Shown: positions 35,742 through 44,359, counted from the first letter of the stretch. The stretch: DNA of 44,499 nucleotides from Cuniculiplasma sp052315415 (GCA_052315415.1 JBLSDH010000013.1:1-44499), one strand, 5' to 3'. Translations and numbers: made by a program. The notes: generated by a model not told the origin, from the sequence alone.

Positions 35742-36704
35742 GTGATATCAGTAATAATTCCCGTGCATAACAGAAAAGATTATGTCATCAATGCCGTTAA
35801 GTCCGTTTTAAAAGACAAGGAAAAAGATGTTGAAATAATAGTCACAAAAAATTACATTGATGATAACATAGATAGGGAACTGGACAGATATGGTGTTATT
35901 AATGTTTATGAAAAACATGACTGGATTGGAAAAAAAATAAAAACTGCCCTGCTTCATTCCCATGGAGACACCATATTGTTCCTGGAAGATGACGATCAAT
36001 TTATAACTGGAAAAATTTCAAATGTAATTAAGAGTAAAAAAGAGAAGAAATGGAACTACTATCACAATGGCAGAATAATAACAGATGAGAACGGAAATGA
36101 GATAAGGACTGAAATTGAATTCGATCCTTTCGTTGCAAAGCCGAAATATACTATGGATGATTTGATGAACATTCACAGGAAAAAAGTATACTATAATTCG
36201 AGTTCAATGGCTGTGGATTTCTCTATTCTTGAAAACAATAAAAACAAAATGGAAAATTTAAAACTCGTACTGGACATATTTATATTTTTTTCAAGCCTTC
36301 TTGAAGATGCAGTAATTTATGAGTCAGGAAGAAATTTAACATCCTATATGAAGCACAACAGTGCCTCCGGATTCTACACTTATGATTATGAAGTTTTTCT
36401 TGAAAAAGCCTCTTCTTTCTTTAAAACAACCTTAGAGGATGCATCACTTTTTCATGATGATTTCAACAATCACTATCTGGAAAAATATTACATGTCATGG
36501 CTCACATTCCTGCAGAAAAGTTATGACCTCTTTTCTTTTAATACCAGCCGATCAAAGTACTACAGGGATATTATAAAGTTTGTGCCATTTGGTAGGAGGT
36601 TAAATTTCTTAACGGATGCCCTATTAAAATCACCACCTGCAATAAAAAACATAATATTGAAAAGAATGTTTATTGGTGAATACAAAATAGAAAGAAGAAA
36701 TTAA
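35742..36704 (+). CDS. Family 2 glycosyltransferase
   Basis: A GT-A fold glycosyltransferase of 320 residues. The N-terminal strand MISVIIPVHNRKDYVINAVKS is typical of GT2, and the metal-binding acidic motif is LFLEDDDQF near residue 85. The C-terminal half (after about residue 150) is less typical and may define the acceptor. It is 21 bp downstream of the large surface protein in the same direction, so it may glycosylate that protein or surface glycans. The start is GTG 35742; no membrane segment is evident. Confidence 0.8.
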   Translation: MISVIIPVHNRKDYVINAVKSVLKDKEKDVEIIVTKNYIDDNIDRELDRYGVINVYEKHDWIGKKIKTALLHSHGDTILFLEDDDQFITGKISNVIKSKKEKKWNYYHNGRIITDENGNEIRTEIEFDPFVAKPKYTMDDLMNIHRKKVYYNSSSMAVDFSILENNKNKMENLKLVLDIFIFFSSLLEDAVIYESGRNLTSYMKHNSASGFYTYDYEVFLEKASSFFKTTLEDASLFHDDFNNHYLEKYYMSWLTFLQKSYDLFSFNTSRSKYYRDIIKFVPFGRRLNFLTDALLKSPPAIKNIILKRMFIGEYKIERRN

Positions 36705-36705
36705 T

Positions 36706-37758
36706 CTATCTTTTGTTTCTTTTCACAGGCATTTCATCTTTTCTTATTATCATTCCAGAATTTCCATCTATGGCTATGTCAAACTCCTCTTTTTTTGTTT
36801 CGTATGTTACTTTCCATATTGGAACATGAAGCATTTCAGGAGTTCCAGTTTGGCATTGGGTATTTATTGACTCTATGTGGTGATGCTGCTGTTTTATTGA
36901 CTCCTCCTGTAAATTTGTTACCATAGCCTGAGCCATCTGCTTTGATGACTCCTCATCAATATCCCCGTTAAGAAGTTTTATTCCCTTTGGTATCTTGGAA
37001 AAATCGAAATCAATCCTCTCATCAAGCTTGAAGGCAAATTTTTTTGGCTGGTAGAAAGTTGTTGCTTTTATGGCACATACAGGCATCAGATAATTATGTC
37101 CAAAACTTCCGCCTCTGATATTATTCATTCCTCCACCCATTCCTCCTCCCATCATTCCTCCTATCATCATACCCCCAAGCAAACCATCACCCATTCCCAT
37201 TCCGAAGCCTCTTCCACGACCACCTCCCATGTCTGCCACGGCACCGATCATTGCTGCATCTATGGCAAAGGTAGCCACCTCTGCACCCACGCTTATATAT
37301 TTATATTGAGAGACAGCACTCACCGGAACAATCCAGTAGGGGACATATGAAAGAATCATGTCTTTTTCAGTTGCCTCTTCGAAAACATGCCTTGCAAATA
37401 ATCCGTGATCCAAAGATTTCTTTATAACTTCCCTAATCTTGTTTTCATCAGATACATTTACTGAAAGCATTGTATGCTTAGCCACATTCTGCCACCCTGC
37501 AACATTAAGTGTTACAGTGGTTCCACAATATTGACATGTGGCAACAGCTTCACCTTCAACGGGCTTGATAGGTGCTCCGCATCCCGGGCACTTTATTTCT
37601 GTGGCACCCTTTCCTGCAACAACGTTCCTTGTATCATTTTGATCTGCCTGTGTTTGAGGGGTCTGTTGTGATGTTGCTTGCATTCCTGTTTTAGCTCCGC
37701 ACTTATAACAGAACTGAGCATTATCCGGCAGCTGAGTTCCACAATTTATACAATACAT
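36706..37758 (-). CDS. Zinc-ribbon protein with Gly/Met-rich stretch
   Basis: About 350 residues. Two zinc ribbons start the protein: MYCINCG with CYKCG, then CPGCG with CQYCG. A globular region follows (about 100-170). A striking Gly/Met-rich segment (MGDGLLGGMMIGGMMGGG) lies near 185-210, and a C-terminal region ends with basic residues. I take ATG 37758 as the start because a GGAGGT site lies just before it; the ATG at 37785 would begin inside the upstream gene. The family is not recognised, but the gene is third in a three-gene set with an SPFH protein and a helical protein. Confidence 0.7.
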   Translation of the reverse strand: MYCINCGTQLPDNAQFCYKCGAKTGMQATSQQTPQTQADQNDTRNVVAGKGATEIKCPGCGAPIKPVEGEAVATCQYCGTTVTLNVAGWQNVAKHTMLSVNVSDENKIREVIKKSLDHGLFARHVFEEATEKDMILSYVPYWIVPVSAVSQYKYISVGAEVATFAIDAAMIGAVADMGGGRGRGFGMGMGDGLLGGMMIGGMMGGGMGGGMNNIRGGSFGHNYLMPVCAIKATTFYQPKKFAFKLDERIDFDFSKIPKGIKLLNGDIDEESSKQMAQAMVTNLQEESIKQQHHHIESINTQCQTGTPEMLHVPIWKVTYETKKEEFDIAIDGNSGMIIRKDEMPVKRNKR

Positions 37759-37759
37759 T

Positions 37760-38860
37760 TTAATTACCTCCCATCTTGTTTCCACATTCAGGACAGAATT
37801 TAGAGTTTGAGGGTACTTCTGAGCCGCATTTTGGACATTTAATGGTCTGAACCTGCTGTGTCTGATTTTGTGTTCTCATGTCAAAACCACAGTTCGGACA
37901 GAAATTAACATTTGGTGGTACCTGTGTATTACATTTTGGACAGACCCTCTGATTCATACCAGATGCTGGCTGACTGAAACCGCTCATCATAGGACCTGAC
38001 ATTGCATATCCCATGGAGGAGCCAACGCCCACTCCTACACCAAGACCTGGCCCTAACCCTGCAAGTCCCCCTGGATTTTTGGCTGCATCAACCATTGCCT
38101 GACCTGCCTGAAATTGCAGATAATTAACACCAAGAACTGACATTTCGCTCCTTGTATCTATTGCCTTCTGAACAGTTTCTGGAAGATTTATGTTTATTCC
38201 CTGTATCTTTTCAATCTCCACACCATATTGTCTAAAATTCTCCTTTGAAAGGGCAAGAACAGCCTGCTCAATATTTGGAAGATTGGAAGGTAGATCTGTA
38301 ACCTTCATATTATTTTCCTTCATCTTGCCCAACACTGAGTATATGAGAAGAACTATCTGATCCCTCAATCTTGATTCCACATCCTCAGAAGTTTCTACAT
38401 TAAATGTACCAACAAATTGGTTTATGAACAGTGATGGATCCGTTATTTTCCACCTGTATTCCCCATAAACTCTAAGGTTTACAATCCCAAATACCTGATC
38501 CAGAAACTGATATGGCTCCTTACTTCCATATTTTCCATCCATTATCCTTCTCTGCAAATAATAAACCTCTGCCTGCTGTTGAACACCAGTGAAATATTTC
38601 AGAAGTTCCCCAACAACAGGTGCGTTGAAATCTGTCAATGCATATCTTCCTGGTTGATCAAAGTATGTGAGAACTTTTCCGTCCCTGTAAAAAACAGCGG
38701 TCTCATCCTCCCTGACAACTATATTGTCGTTTAGCCTTATGAGACGTGGAACCTTCCACATTGCATTTCCTTCCTTAAATTGTGTCTCCCAGGCAATTGT
38801 TATTGAGCCAAATACACTACCCCCTTTTTCTGGAATTTCCTTGGATCTTCTTCCTATCAT
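37760..38860 (-). CDS. SPFH-domain protein with two C-terminal zinc ribbons
   Basis: A 366-residue protein. Residues about 10-230 look like the SPFH/virion-core type domain (related to stomatins and the YdjI family): start MIGRRSKEIPEKGGSVFGSI, then FRDGKVL-like FYRDGKVLTYFDQPGRY, and VNLRVYGEYRWKITDPSLFI. A Gly-rich linker (LGPGLGVGVGVGSSMGYAM) follows, then two CxxC-CxxC zinc ribbons (VCPKCNTQVPPNVNFCPNCG and IKCPKCGSEVPSNSKFCPECG). SPFH proteins oligomerise at membranes, and zinc ribbons often bind partners. It is the middle gene of a set with the 38865-39404 helical protein upstream and the zinc-ribbon protein downstream. Confidence 0.78.
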   Translation of the reverse strand: MIGRRSKEIPEKGGSVFGSITIAWETQFKEGNAMWKVPRLIRLNDNIVVREDETAVFYRDGKVLTYFDQPGRYALTDFNAPVVGELLKYFTGVQQQAEVYYLQRRIMDGKYGSKEPYQFLDQVFGIVNLRVYGEYRWKITDPSLFINQFVGTFNVETSEDVESRLRDQIVLLIYSVLGKMKENNMKVTDLPSNLPNIEQAVLALSKENFRQYGVEIEKIQGININLPETVQKAIDTRSEMSVLGVNYLQFQAGQAMVDAAKNPGGLAGLGPGLGVGVGVGSSMGYAMSGPMMSGFSQPASGMNQRVCPKCNTQVPPNVNFCPNCGFDMRTQNQTQQVQTIKCPKCGSEVPSNSKFCPECGNKMGGN

Positions 38861-38864
38861 AAAA

Positions 38865-39404
38865 TCACACCTTTAAACCTTTTATATTGTCCAGCCTTCC
38901 CTCTAAAGCATTATTACAATCGTTAATAAGTTCTTCTATTTTATTGCAGTAAGTATCTGGATCTCCTGTATATTGGGATGATGCCTCCTCCATATTTTTG
39001 CATGCACTGAGCATGTTGTAATCATACATATACAGAAGGTTAAGTTTTTTAAAATCAACGTTTATGTTTGCTGCAATTCCTGAATATCCTTCCTCTGCAA
39101 ATTTAAGCTTTCCTTCCAGCTCCTCTATCTTTGTGGCAATGTGTCCTATTCTTGTCAGATTTTGAAACAATCCATTTTCAACCATCTTTTCTCTAAGATT
39201 AAGCACATTATTTCTTGCATTTTCTATCATTCTTGCACCATAATTCCTTATTGTCTGATCCGCCACTCTAACGTCCTCTTTCATTCTATATCCTGAAAAA
39301 CCTGGAATTATTAATTCAATTTTCTTTAGTATTCCTCTGTTTTCATCCACACTTTCTCTCAGGTCTGCAGGTTTTTCTGTATCGTTGTTCCCCGGACTGT
39401 TCAT
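38865..39404 (-). CDS. Helical protein of unknown function in the SPFH set
   Basis: A 179-residue protein, almost all alpha-helical, with coiled-coil-like regions (IGHIATKIEELEGKLKFAEEG and NKIEELINDCNNALEGRLDN). It has no membrane segment and no catalytic motif. It starts at ATG 39404 and ends 4 bp before the SPFH gene, so the three minus-strand genes 36706-39404 very likely form one operon. Such helical partners accompany SPFH or PspA-like membrane-stress proteins in bacteria, but I cannot name a family. Confidence 0.65.
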   Translation of the reverse strand: MNSPGNNDTEKPADLRESVDENRGILKKIELIIPGFSGYRMKEDVRVADQTIRNYGARMIENARNNVLNLREKMVENGLFQNLTRIGHIATKIEELEGKLKFAEEGYSGIAANINVDFKKLNLLYMYDYNMLSACKNMEEASSQYTGDPDTYCNKIEELINDCNNALEGRLDNIKGLKV

Positions 39405-39510
39405 GAATTGTTAAACAAATACATATTAATTAAACTTTTTTTAATATTATGAATACAATATATTTTTTCCCTTTTCTAAAAAATTAAATCTAACTCCACA
39501 TTACAACATT

Positions 39511-40872
39511 ATGAAAATTTATGATCATCTTGATGACAGAATGAAGGAAATTTCCTCAGCTGAAAACTCATTAAAAATTTACGTTTGTGGACCTACTGTA
39601 TATGATGAACCCCACCTAGGCCATTTGAGAACATATATCTTTTATGATACCCTTGCAAAATATCTAAAAGCAAAAGGAAAGGAAGTATTTTACATTCAAA
39701 ATATAACGGATATCGATGACAAAATAATAAACAGGGCAAGAGAACTTGAAAAGGATCCTTTAGAATTGTCCAGGGAATTTGAAAGGAAATATATGGAAAT
39801 TATGCAGATGGCCGGCGTTGACTCTGTTAATATTTATGTGAGGGCGACGGACCACATCAAGGATATGATAAAATTAATAAGGTCAATGGAAAAAAGGGGA
39901 CTCACATACAAATTGCCTGACGGTATTTATTTCAGGGTCTGGATGGATAAGAATTATGGTGTTCTTTCCAGGCAAAAATCGGATAAACAGGTAAAAGGTG
40001 CCAGGGCAAACGTTTCTGATTACAAAGAGGATGACAGGGATTTTGTTTTGTGGAAATTTCAAAAAGAAGGTGAGATTAATTGGAATTCCCCATGGGGAAG
40101 GGGTAGGCCTGGGTGGCATCTTGAGGATGTTGCAATTTCCTCCAGGTATCTCGGAAAAACATTCAACATACACGGTGCAGGATTGGATCTTAAATTTCCA
40201 CACAATGAATCTGAGCTTTCCATAATGAGAATGATTAAAGGAAACAATCATATGTGCGATTTTTGGACATTCACTGGGTTGCTTCAGATAAATGGAGAAA
40301 AAATGTCAAAATCTTTGGGAAATACAGTAAGTGCGGAAAAAATACTTGAAAAATACGGGAAGGAATCTGTAAGAGCATGGGTTCTGATGTCTCATTATTC
40401 AAGTGATCTTAACTTTTCAGAAGATTCAATAAAGGAGGCTGAAGAAATAGTATTTCAAATAAACAGGGCATACCAATTGCTCTGGAAGAATTCAATGGGC
40501 ACTGTTGATCTTAAAATTTCCAAATTCAAAGCAGTAATGAATAAACACATGGAAAACAATTATGATACAAGAAATGCCTTACTTTCCCTTCTTGAACTGT
40601 CTAAAACAATAAATGAAATAAATGACGGGATCTCACCAACATCCAGATCAGAGGCAATTAATTTCTTTAATTATGCCAACAGTTTTCTTGGAATTCTTAG
40701 AAAAACTGAAAGATATTTGAAAAAAGAGACTGTGGACATGATAGTTAAGGTGAGGAATGAGCTGAGAAAAAAGAAGATGTTCAATGAGGCAGATATATTA
40801 AGGGAATCAATGTTAAAATCAGGGATTGTGATTGAAGACAAAAATGAACAGAGCGAATGGTATTATGAGTAG
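39511..40872 (+). CDS. cysS: Cysteinyl-tRNA synthetase
   Basis: Class I tRNA synthetase charging tRNA-Cys. The 453-residue length is normal. The HIGH motif is HLGH (residues 35-38) and the KMSKS motif is KMSKSLGNT (264-268). Expected zinc ligands align as Cys26, His231 and Glu235, but the fourth, Cys209 in the E. coli enzyme (WHIEC), is Asp206 here (WHLED). The anticodon-binding region follows after about residue 300. ATG at 39511. The next gene overlaps its end by 8 nt (ATGAGTAG), so pncA-like translation is coupled to cysS. Confidence 0.95.
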   Translation: MKIYDHLDDRMKEISSAENSLKIYVCGPTVYDEPHLGHLRTYIFYDTLAKYLKAKGKEVFYIQNITDIDDKIINRARELEKDPLELSREFERKYMEIMQMAGVDSVNIYVRATDHIKDMIKLIRSMEKRGLTYKLPDGIYFRVWMDKNYGVLSRQKSDKQVKGARANVSDYKEDDRDFVLWKFQKEGEINWNSPWGRGRPGWHLEDVAISSRYLGKTFNIHGAGLDLKFPHNESELSIMRMIKGNNHMCDFWTFTGLLQINGEKMSKSLGNTVSAEKILEKYGKESVRAWVLMSHYSSDLNFSEDSIKEAEEIVFQINRAYQLLWKNSMGTVDLKISKFKAVMNKHMENNYDTRNALLSLLELSKTINEINDGISPTSRSEAINFFNYANSFLGILRKTERYLKKETVDMIVKVRNELRKKKMFNEADILRESMLKSGIVIEDKNEQSEWYYE

Positions 40873-41383
40873 GGCTTTCATTGTTGTTGATCTGGTTAAT
40901 GACTTTGTCAAAGGTAAATTCGGTAGCAGTGAGGCAGTTAAAATCGCCGAAAAGGCATATAAATTCTTGAAGAGCAGGGAAAATGAAGAATTGATTATAT
41001 TTACAATGGATTCTCACATAAAAGATGATCCTGAATTCAAAGTCTGGGGTGAACATTGTCTGGAAAATACAGAGGGTTCTGAATTGTATGGCTCACTCAA
41101 TGAGATTAAGGGGTTTAAAATAAAAAAAAGACATTACGACTCATTCTATGATTCTGATCTGGATGGTATTTTGAGAGCCCACAATATTAATGATGTCTTT
41201 ATTTTCGGAATAAGCACAGACATATGTGTGATGCATACTGTTTCAGGTGCATTTTTCAGATATTACAAAATAACAGTCATAGAGGACTTGTGTGCAGCAA
41301 TTAACGGGGAAATAAGCGAAAGGGCAATTAATGAAATGAAAAGATTGTATGGAATAAGTGTAGTAAGAACAGAGGTGCTCTGA
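40865..41383 (+). CDS. pncA: Nicotinamidase-like cysteine hydrolase (isochorismatase family)
   Basis: About 172 residues. The isochorismatase-family triad is visible: Asp in IVVDLVNDF (Asp9), Lys in KKRHYDSFYDSDL, and Cys in GISTDICVMHT, with the metal-site Asp-x-His pattern in TMDSHIKDDP. Nicotinamidase converts nicotinamide to nicotinate. I chose ATG 40865, which overlaps the cysS stop as ATGAGTAG; a TTG at 40832 would add 11 residues. The direct follow-on by pncB makes nicotinamidase more likely than other members of the family. Confidence 0.82.
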   Translation: MSRAFIVVDLVNDFVKGKFGSSEAVKIAEKAYKFLKSRENEELIIFTMDSHIKDDPEFKVWGEHCLENTEGSELYGSLNEIKGFKIKKRHYDSFYDSDLDGILRAHNINDVFIFGISTDICVMHTVSGAFFRYYKITVIEDLCAAINGEISERAINEMKRLYGISVVRTEVL

Positions 41384-41384
41384 A

Positions 41385-42557
41385 TTGTGGAATAAAAAAT
41401 TCTTCTCTGCAACCGATGAGGACATAATGAATGGTAAAGCCAGCGACGTCTATTTTTCCCTTAACAAGAAATTTATTAATGAAAATAAGGAGATTATTGC
41501 CGAGATTACAAGTTCATCCTCTGAGAAATGGATAGTTTTCTCTGGACTAGCAGAGATTTTAAATCTTCTGGAAGGTAAAGATGTCTCGGTAAATGCAATA
41601 GAGGAGGGTGTAACAATACCTTTAAGAGATGCAAAAAAAATACCCATACCATTCATACAGATATCTGGAAAATACAGAGAGATAATGGAATTTGAAACTG
41701 CAATTTTGGGAATGATATGCCAGTCAACTGGCATTTCAACAGAAAGTGGAAAGGTGTTTAGAGAATGCAGAGGAAAGCCTTTCTTTTCATTTGGTATAAG
41801 AAGAATGCACCCCTCAATTTCCCCAATGATTGACAGGGCTGCATATATAGGGGGTGCTTCAGGAGTAAGTGGAATTCTAGGGGCCAAGTTGACAGGTACT
41901 GATCCAGTTGGTACAATGCCCCATTCTGCGGCTCTCATAATGGGAGAGGAGAAGGCATGGGAATTTATAGTAAATAATATGCCAAAGGGAAGAAGAGTAA
42001 TTCTGATTGATACTTTTGGTGATGAAAAATTTAAGGCAATAGAGGCAGCTGAAAAATTCCCCGATATTGATTACATAAGGCTTGATACACCATCCTCCAG
42101 GAGGGGGAATTTTCCTAACATAATTAGGGAGGTAAGATGGGAACTTGATCTAAGGGGTCACGAAAATGTCAAGATAATGGTTTCGGGCGGAATAAGGGTG
42201 GAACAGATTCCTGAACTCATAGATGCAGGGGTCGAAGCTTTTGGCATAGGAACATCTATTTCCTCGGCAAAATCTATAGATTTTGGAATGGACATTGTTG
42301 AGGTTGAGGGTATAAACATAACAAAAAGAGGTAAATTTTCAGGCAAAAAAAAGGTATTTAGATGTGAAGAATGTGGAAAAGTTTATGTCCTGCCGGAAAA
42401 ATCAGAGATTCCTGTTTGCCATGACAATAAGATGAATCTGATACTTAAGGAGAAATTGAAAAATGGGAAAAAGGTTGATGAACCTGAAGTTGGCCAAATA
42501 AGGAAGAAGGCAATTCAGGAAATTTACAAATATTCTAAATTATACGACAGCTTATGA
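41385..42557 (+). CDS. pncB: Nicotinate phosphoribosyltransferase, archaeal type
   Basis: Makes nicotinate mononucleotide from nicotinate and PRPP. The 390-residue length matches the Thermoplasma enzyme of known structure. Visible features are GICQSTGIST-like MICQSTGISTESG, GIRRMHPSISPMIDRAAYIG, the active-site His region TMPHSAALIMG, DTFGDE, and VSGGIRVEQI. A C-terminal zinc-knuckle-like end has RCEECG and VCHDNK, as in the Thermoplasma enzyme. The start is TTG 41385, with a GAGGTG ribosome site just upstream and only one base after the pncA-like stop. With pncA and nadE it forms an NAD salvage route. The 3' end overlaps the cyclophilin gene by 23 bp. Confidence 0.92.
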   Translation: MWNKKFFSATDEDIMNGKASDVYFSLNKKFINENKEIIAEITSSSSEKWIVFSGLAEILNLLEGKDVSVNAIEEGVTIPLRDAKKIPIPFIQISGKYREIMEFETAILGMICQSTGISTESGKVFRECRGKPFFSFGIRRMHPSISPMIDRAAYIGGASGVSGILGAKLTGTDPVGTMPHSAALIMGEEKAWEFIVNNMPKGRRVILIDTFGDEKFKAIEAAEKFPDIDYIRLDTPSSRRGNFPNIIREVRWELDLRGHENVKIMVSGGIRVEQIPELIDAGVEAFGIGTSISSAKSIDFGMDIVEVEGINITKRGKFSGKKKVFRCEECGKVYVLPEKSEIPVCHDNKMNLILKEKLKNGKKVDEPEVGQIRKKAIQEIYKYSKLYDSL

Positions 42558-42990
42558 TCTTTACCTCTGTTAATGGCCTGTCTCTCCTGTCTGTTTTAAC
42601 CTTCCCTATTTTATCAACAACATCCATACCCTTAACTACCTTACCAAAGACTGGATGCATCTTATCAAGATAGAGATTGTCCACTAGATTTATGAAAAAC
42701 TGGCTTCCTCCAGTGTTTGGGCCTGCGTTTGCCATTGCTATGGTTCCCCTTTTATTGTGATTTTCTTTTCCAAATTCATCTTTTATGCTATATCCAGGAC
42801 CACCCATTCCAGTGCCTGTGGGGTCCCCACCTTGGATCATGAAGCCGTCAATTACCCTGTGGAATATGGTGCCGTTGTAAAAACCTTTTTCCACTAATTT
42901 TAAAAAATTTTCACCTGTAATTTTCATATTATCATTATCTATCTCAAGCTCAAAATCACCCAATGTTGTTTTAACTGCGCATCTTTTCAT
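42535..42990 (-). CDS. Peptidyl-prolyl cis-trans isomerase, cyclophilin type
   Basis: A 151-residue single-domain cyclophilin that assists protein folding in the cytoplasm. Signature elements include NFLKLVEKGFYNGTIFHRV, IDGFMIQGGDPTGTGMGG with the catalytic-region residues, GTIAMANAGPNTGGSQFFI and VFGKVVKGMDVVDKI. No signal peptide. A TATA element (TATATTAAAAGG on the minus strand, around 43009-43018) lies about 20-28 bp before ATG 42990, suggesting a leaderless or short-leader transcript. It converges with and overlaps pncB by 23 bp. Confidence 0.95.
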   Translation of the reverse strand: MKRCAVKTTLGDFELEIDNDNMKITGENFLKLVEKGFYNGTIFHRVIDGFMIQGGDPTGTGMGGPGYSIKDEFGKENHNKRGTIAMANAGPNTGGSQFFINLVDNLYLDKMHPVFGKVVKGMDVVDKIGKVKTDRRDRPLTEVKIISCRII

Positions 42991-43078
42991 TGTTATGTTA
43001 TATGCATCCTTTTAATATAGATTGCCAAATTTACATTTATAAATAAAAAATATTTATATTATGTAAAGATTCTTTCAT
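42991..43078. promoter_or_regulatory. Divergent promoter region between cyclophilin and the 303-residue protein
   Basis: Toward the cyclophilin gene, TATATTAAAAGG lies at 43009-43018 on the minus strand. Toward the plus-strand gene, TATTTATATT at 43051-43060 lies 19-28 bp before ATG 43079. Both spacings fit archaeal promoters of leaderless genes. Confidence 0.45.
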
Positions 43079-43990
43079 ATGGAAAAGACAGAAATGCGCA
43101 TATTGGATTATCTTAACGCAGAACTTGTTATAACTACAAATTATGAATATCCAATTGATACTTTTCAGAGAAATGTTGGATTCATGATTCCATCAATGCT
43201 AATAACCAATAAAGATAATATTGGTTCACTATACTATTTCAATGAAAAAATGATGAAATGGGATCGGGAGGTTGAGATGTTTCTAAGCCGATATAAGGCA
43301 ATGAATTTTAGTGGAAATTATACCCTTTATGCCAATAATAAGATATATCCTGATTTCAGCTTTTTCAGGAAGTTAATTGCCATAAAAAGTGTGGTCAATT
43401 ATGCAAATTACATTTGGGCTGGAAAGCATCATTTTCATTTTGCTTTTAATTATAAGTATTTACCAGAGATTTCAAATCTTCTGTTGGATATTGAACCCGA
43501 ATCCACAATAGTGGTTGAAAAAATGATCAGAGAAAACAGAGTAATGGAAACAATAAATACAATAAATAAACAGATAAGGGTTAAAAAAATAATTTTTGAG
43601 GCAAAAGCACCTTCTTTCGAACTTAAAGTTGATAGAAATCCAGTTTCAGATTCGTGGGAGAGGATTATTAAAATAAGATCCAGGGAGGACAGGCTGGAAT
43701 CACTTTACCTAAATACGGGAAAACCAAACAATGTAATAGAACCTATTGAGCCTAATGTTTATGAATATACTACCAATAATGAATTTCTTTATTTTCTTTT
43801 AAACAGACAGAATGGAATAATAATTCCAACATTTTTTATGATTGAAAAACTTGATAATGACATTTTACTGAATGAGGTTTATCTACCAGAAATTTTCGGA
43901 GTTAATTTCATAAGGAGAGTTGGTGCATATTCTAACATAGAAAATAAGGACTGGGATATAATTCTTAAAGAGATAGATTACATTAAATGA
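43079..43990 (+). CDS. Hypothetical 303-residue protein
   Basis: Soluble, with no signal peptide or membrane segment. The start is ATG 43079, about 20 bp after a TATA box and without a ribosome site, so probably leaderless. It is rich in aromatic and charged residues (FNEKMMKWDREVEMFLSRYK; WAGKHHFHFAFNYKYLPE). No motif of a known family is apparent to me. It stands alone between the cyclophilin and tRNA-Ala. Confidence 0.65.
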   Translation: MEKTEMRILDYLNAELVITTNYEYPIDTFQRNVGFMIPSMLITNKDNIGSLYYFNEKMMKWDREVEMFLSRYKAMNFSGNYTLYANNKIYPDFSFFRKLIAIKSVVNYANYIWAGKHHFHFAFNYKYLPEISNLLLDIEPESTIVVEKMIRENRVMETINTINKQIRVKKIIFEAKAPSFELKVDRNPVSDSWERIIKIRSREDRLESLYLNTGKPNNVIEPIEPNVYEYTTNNEFLYFLLNRQNGIIIPTFFMIEKLDNDILLNEVYLPEIFGVNFIRRVGAYSNIENKDWDIILKEIDYIK

Positions 43991-44025
43991 AAAAGATAGT
44001 ATCAATTCAAACCAGTGTTTATCAA

Positions 44026-44039
44026 ATAAATTTTATAGT
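44026..44039 (+). promoter_or_regulatory. Likely TATA box for tRNA-Ala
   Basis: The sequence AATAAATTTTATAG ends about 22 bp before the first tRNA base at 44061, the expected archaeal TATA spacing for a tRNA gene. Confidence 0.4.
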
Positions 44040-44060
44040 TGAGTATATTATGGGAATTGA

Positions 44061-44132
44061 GGGCTGGTAGATCAGAGGTAGATCGCTTCCTTGGCATGGA
44101 AGAGGCCAGGGGTTCAAATCCCCTCCAGTCCA
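44061..44132 (+). tRNA. tRNA-Ala (anticodon GGC)
   Basis: 72 nt. Acceptor GGGCTGG pairs with CCAGTCC (one G-U pair), anticodon stem CTTCC/GGAAG, loop TTGGCAT with anticodon GGC, T arm AGGGGTTCAAATCCCCT, discriminator A. No CCA encoded and no intron. It reads alanine GCC/GCU codons. Confidence 0.95.
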
Positions 44133-44331
44133 TTATAAATATTCAATTGTTTAAATTTTATTATGGTATTTCAGATTTTAAAACTACCATCATATATTTC
44201 AAAATTTTATCATTTTTTTAATGAATTTCGTTTGTATATTTATTAATAACATTCAAACAATGTTTCCTAGAAATTATTATTTCAAAAAAATTAAAAGAAA
44301 TCATAAAGACATTATTTTTTAATTCGAGTTG
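44133..44331. other. Intergenic AT-rich stretch between tRNA-Ala and the insertion sequence
   Basis: About 200 bp, strongly AT-rich with T runs. No open frame with convincing codon use, no RNA fold that I can support. The T-rich sequence just after the tRNA may end its transcript. Confidence 0.4.
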
Positions 44332-44359
44332 TTGATAGTATCCCGAATTTTGTGTAAAA
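44332..44359 (+). repeat. Putative terminal inverted repeat of the insertion sequence
   Basis: Contains the TGTGTAAAA signature at 44351-44359 typical of IS256-family ends. The opposite end is outside the window. Confidence 0.4.

Noticed and set aside
37096..37350. Plus-strand frame rich in His and Ser
   Set aside because: It is the antisense of the Gly/Met-rich segment of the zinc-ribbon gene, which explains its composition.
44039..44221. Plus-strand frame over tRNA-Ala
   Set aside because: The sequence is a clear tRNA gene; the frame is a by-product.
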